In this document: in pieces, positions 61,001 through 64,000 of the stretch | Numbering within the stretch: the first letter of the stretch is position 1 | How the letters are laid out: every line of letters starts with the position of its first letter | Assembly (NCBI GenBank): GCA_935421135.1 | Contig: OW285188.1 | Location: forward strand, 25,583,233 to 25,647,232 | Reading direction: 5' to 3' | Length of the DNA: 64,000 nucleotides | From: Bugulina stolonifera | Taxonomy: Eukaryota > Bryozoa > Gymnolaemata > Cheilostomatida > Bugulidae | Notes under the pieces: generated by a model | What the model was told of the DNA's origin: nothing | Databases searched by the model: none | Seen by the model: the letters and a program-made list of their open reading frames with translations, nothing else | Translations under genes and position numbers: made by a program

Positions 61001-63786
61001 CCTGCAAACACGTATAGATTGCATTTTTACATAATATAACAATCAATGAGGAACCGCACTGTTAGGTGTACATTTGTACCTGAGTTTTTGACCTATTTTC
61101 TTCCTTGATCCACCAGCCATCAAAGAACTTGAAAGCTGACTGAGTAACTATTCTTTTACAGAGATCCTTGTTCATCACGTTCTTCAAGTCCTCTATCAGA
61201 TCTTCCAACACAAAGTCGAACGATTCGGCGTAATCGATAGCTGGCATTTCAGTCTGCAGAAATATTTGAGAATTGGGAATTCAAGTCAAACAGATTGCAC
61301 TACACCTTATGCAATTCAATAAAAAATTCGTATGTTGACAGTAGCAAGATGGTCTCAATTTGATGAATGGTTCCAATGAAAAATAAGAATAAAAGTAGGA
61401 GTAGTATTTATAACGATGAGTAGAGAATATACTCATACCTCATGTTCAAATTCATCATAATGCTCATGGTCCACAGGGTATTGATCGTAGTCATGATGAG
61501 GGTACGGTGGTCCCTCTTCATGGGGAAACTGCGGGTTATATGGCAAGTGTGGTTGCCAGCCAGGTGGAGGTGGTGGAGCCATATTTACATAATGAGACAC
61601 TCCCCCAGCGGGATGGGGTGGCGGACCAGGCGTTTTATGCCTAGGGTAAGGAGTTGCACCATGAGGTGTCATCGGTACAGAGTAACCACCTAAAAGAATA
61701 TATACATATCATACAGTTATAAGAAACACGAGTGCACAAGGTTTACAACATATTTTTATGATCAAGTAGTGACTGGTTAAGCATAAGCGTATGTCATCTC
61801 GTGAATCACTTACCAGTATAAGGTGTGTCCATTGGTGTTGCATGTGGGTGAGTTACATTATGTGGTACCTGGGGTTCAAGAGGCATAATAACAGGTGGGG
61901 GTGGTGGTGGCTCAGGAGGTGCGGTTACTGGTTCTGGTGCTCCAAACCCAGCAAGGTCTTTGTTCATATTGAGCATCAGTTTAATACGCGAATCTAGATC
62001 AAGTGAACCGGGATCTGGCTCAGGTTCGGGTTCAGGTGGAGTGGATGGCTGATTATCGCTTTGTGAAGGAACCGGTTGGTCACTGGTTGAGTCTTCAGCA
62101 ACAGCATCTTCTGAATCGAGCGTTGTTTCAACCAAAGGAATAGGTATATTTTTTTCTATAGTGTGTGTTTGGTCAATGTCTCTTTCAAAGTGCTGACGAT
62201 TGTCTAGTGACTCTCTTTCCCTATAATGATCCGAGTCTCGACCATGTCTACTGGAAGAACGTCCCCGACCATAACCTACATCTCTATCCCTACTTCTATT
62301 GTCATCATTTTCAAGTAGCCTATGTTCATTATAGGATCTATCATAAGGTCGACCCCTATCTTCCATTTCCCAGTCTGGTGGCCTACGCCTATCATCTCTA
62401 TGGTCCCTAAAGTGTTGACTATAACCTGAGTTAGCATAGCGATCTCCGGAATGCTCACTAAAATGGTCGTTATCATATTCCCTACGACTATCCCTCCGCC
62501 TCCTATCGCTCTCATGGTATTCTCGATATCCATTACCTCGATATAAATGAGAGGGTTGTTTCATTGGGGGTTCGCGATAGCCTGGATCATCTCTATGAGA
62601 ATGATTATAGTCTCTAAATTCGGCATGTGAGTGCCCATACTCCAACTCCTCATGATGATAAGCTTCCTGGTGATATTCGTCATGGTGGTAGTCATCATGT
62701 TGGTAATCATCATGGTGATAATCCTCATGTTCATAATCTTGCCCTTGATAATCATCCTGATTATATTCACCATGAACAAATCCTTCTTGATCATGCTCAT
62801 CTGGAAATTGATCTGGTGGAGCATGCTCTGTGGGTATGTGTGGTGTGTGGGTTGTACCTTCGTGTGTCTGTACATACACCTCGGGTCTAGGTATGAACTC
62901 TGTTTGGTATTCAGCTTGTCTCCTCGGAATGCCATATACCTTCTCATCGATGTAGCCTTGTCTCTCTTTACCCAGTGGATCAGTGAACACAGTCATGGTG
63001 TTACCCATCTTATTAGTCTGGTCAAACTTCTCCACGCAGTTCTTGGCTGATCGTGTCGTTTCAAACACAACCTGTCAATTATTACACTGTATGTAAAGTG
63101 GTACACCTGAGGATCACATGTTCAAGTTCCACACTCTGTTGTGGTGGATGGTGAGCTCTTCCACTTTGAGGCCAACTCATGTCACTCCTAAAAGCTTTAT
63201 CGAACAGGATGGCTAACTGCACGATAGCAACCAGGAAACAAAACAATAATGAAGTGCACATACTCTATATGCAGACTGTATTTTAGTATACAGTGGAACT
63301 TGCTTAATTCAGCCTCGGACAATTAAAAACTTCGTTAGTTCAAACTATTAGCCATGTTCCCTGCTAAGCACTGTATAATAACTTCAGTTAAGTGAAGTGA
63401 TCTTACAATTCAAACTCCGGCCTAATTCAAACCAATTACGGCAGCCCCTTGGAGTTTGAATTAAGCAAGTTGCACTGTAGTATAGTACAGCATATACTAT
63501 ATTTTATACACTACACATGTAACATACATGTATATTATATTTACAGAAAGTTACATATACAATGGAATACAGAACAATGCTTTTTGGGACTGAAAAAAGA
63601 AATTTATACTCAAACCTTTGCAATGCCCAAATGCTTGCCATTTTGTGGATTGTAACATACAGAGCACTCGTCTATCCTACCGAGGTCCTTCACCATGTTT
63701 CTAAGGAAGTCTGAATTGATGTTGTCATTGAGGTTGATAAATGTGACCTCCCTAGGTGGGGGAATTCCAACATAAAATTCATCGAC
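55044..63786 (-). CDS. SETD1: SETD1-type histone H3K4 methyltransferase, N-terminus off window
   Basis: Exons in transcript order are 63786-63616, 63071-61814, 61689-61439, 61253-61080, 60378-60163, 60049-59977, 59846-59640, 59391-59262, 59128-58885, 58738-58535, 57966-57843, 57654-57419, 56838-56679, 56530-56436, 56282-56166, 55969-55712 and 55217-55044, giving 1363 residues in view. All phases agree. The first exon carries the SETD1 RRM ([16 protein letters not shown]), the Wdr82-contacting region. Then come a huge Asp/His/Tyr- and Arg-rich disordered part, Pro-rich and acidic Ser/Glu-rich segments, the N-SET region and the WDR5-binding (WIN) motif GSARTEG. The catalytic SET domain has [11 protein letters not shown] and NHSCDPNC, and the post-SET CLCG...CRGFLN closes the protein. 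It is the catalytic subunit of COMPASS, trimethylating H3K4 at promoters. The acceptor before VDEF is in phase 0, so at least one more N-terminal exon lies to the right. Confidence 0.95.
56971..57402 (-). repeat. 32-bp minisatellite in SETD1 intron
   Basis: There are about 13 copies of a unit built on GGTATACAGTTACCATAGTAAC followed by TGAACAGCTA. Each unit contains the near-palindrome GTTACCATAGTAAC, so the array could form repeated cruciform or hairpin structures. It ends about 17 bases from the exon at 57419-57654. Confidence 0.9.
58164..58404 (-). repeat. 20-bp minisatellite in SETD1 intron
   Basis: There are about twelve virtually identical copies of TATGGTAGTATGTAGTACAT in tandem, with more diverged copies on both sides (about 58015-58160 and 58405-58510). 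The homogeneity of the centre suggests recent expansion. Confidence 0.93.
63291..63477. mobile_element. Tigger/pogo-like MITE
   Basis: The left end CAGTGGAACTTGCTTAATTCA and the right end TGAATTAAGCAAGTTGCACTG are inverted repeats with one mismatch. TA flanks at 63289-63290 and 63478-63479 fit a Tc1/mariner-superfamily target duplication, and CAGTG ends are typical of pogo/Tigger elements. It is 187 bp long, non-coding, and lies in the SETD1 intron after the RRM exon. Confidence 0.85.
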
Positions 63787-64000
63787 CTAAAACATAGACG
63801 CATTTAATAACAGTGAGCATCAACTAAATAAATTTTGCAACAAACTCCCAAAGATGAGATGCCCACTTTATTTCATCAGCGCAAATGTATAGGCCTATAT
63901 GAAGGTACATATTAGGTGCTTATCAGAAATTGCGTTAAAGTAAATTAAACTGCGATACCTATGGAAAGCAATTAATTCAAGGTTGGTAATGTAGATGTCA
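63787..64000 (-). other. SETD1 intron running off the right edge
   Basis: The sequence upstream of the acceptor at 63787 is intron; no further exon is visible before the window ends. Confidence 0.6.

Noticed and set aside
60160..63071. Plus-strand ORFs opposite the SETD1 exons
   Set aside because: They are antisense shadows of low-complexity coding sequence. The minus-strand exons have consistent splice phases and domain matches.

Overview
This window is nuclear DNA from an invertebrate animal. The host genes are intron-rich, with GT/AG introns and long AT-rich intergenic DNA. Five of them belong to conserved animal families: cyclophilin B, KDM8/JMJD5, ornithine decarboxylase, a Sam68-like STAR protein and SETD1. 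The protein style, the compact gene spacing and the repeat mix (a Ty3-type retrotransposon, a non-LTR element with a restriction-like endonuclease, many small inverted-repeat elements) fit a sponge or another non-bilaterian marine animal. That placement is inference; no marker here fixes the species.

Layout. 1-4110: 3' part of a Ty3/gypsy retrotransposon (RT, RNase H, integrase), followed by an extra zinc-knuckle ORF and a probable 3' LTR. 5051-7324 (+): cyclophilin B, 4 exons. 7325-11733: repeat-rich spacer. 11734-31128 (+): a 19-exon gene for a TBC-like protein with a C-terminal coiled coil. Its 5.8 kb first intron holds five head-to-tail, 5'-truncated copies of an R4/Dong-like non-LTR retrotransposon joined through TAA/ATT microsatellites. 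Its other introns hold a TA-flanked MITE, a SINE-like element, fold-back palindromes and a repeated splice-donor block. 31972-32862 (-): unknown single-pass membrane protein. 33971-36037 (-): KDM8. 36150-36413 (-): small membrane protein just upstream of KDM8 on the same strand. 36590-41385: LTR-like block, MITEs, a fold-back element and a minisatellite. 41386-45382 (+): ornithine decarboxylase, 9 exons. 45383-48086: spacer with one possible minus-strand terminal exon. 48087-52292 (-): STAR/KH RNA-binding protein with two alternative last exons. 52293-55043: repeats. 55044-63786 (-): SETD1-type H3K4 methyltransferase, 17 exons in view, N-terminus beyond the right edge.

The host genes do not form one pathway. 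They are independent housekeeping or regulatory genes: secretory protein folding, membrane traffic, 2-oxoglutarate-dependent hydroxylation, polyamine synthesis, RNA processing and chromatin methylation. Exon boundaries were derived by hand from splice consensus and reading-phase continuity, and every join listed is phase-consistent. There are no transcript data behind them. The most unusual feature is the microsatellite-linked retrotransposon array in the TBC-like gene. The Ty3 element's 3' zinc-knuckle ORF, the STAR gene's alternative tails and the fold-back elements come next.
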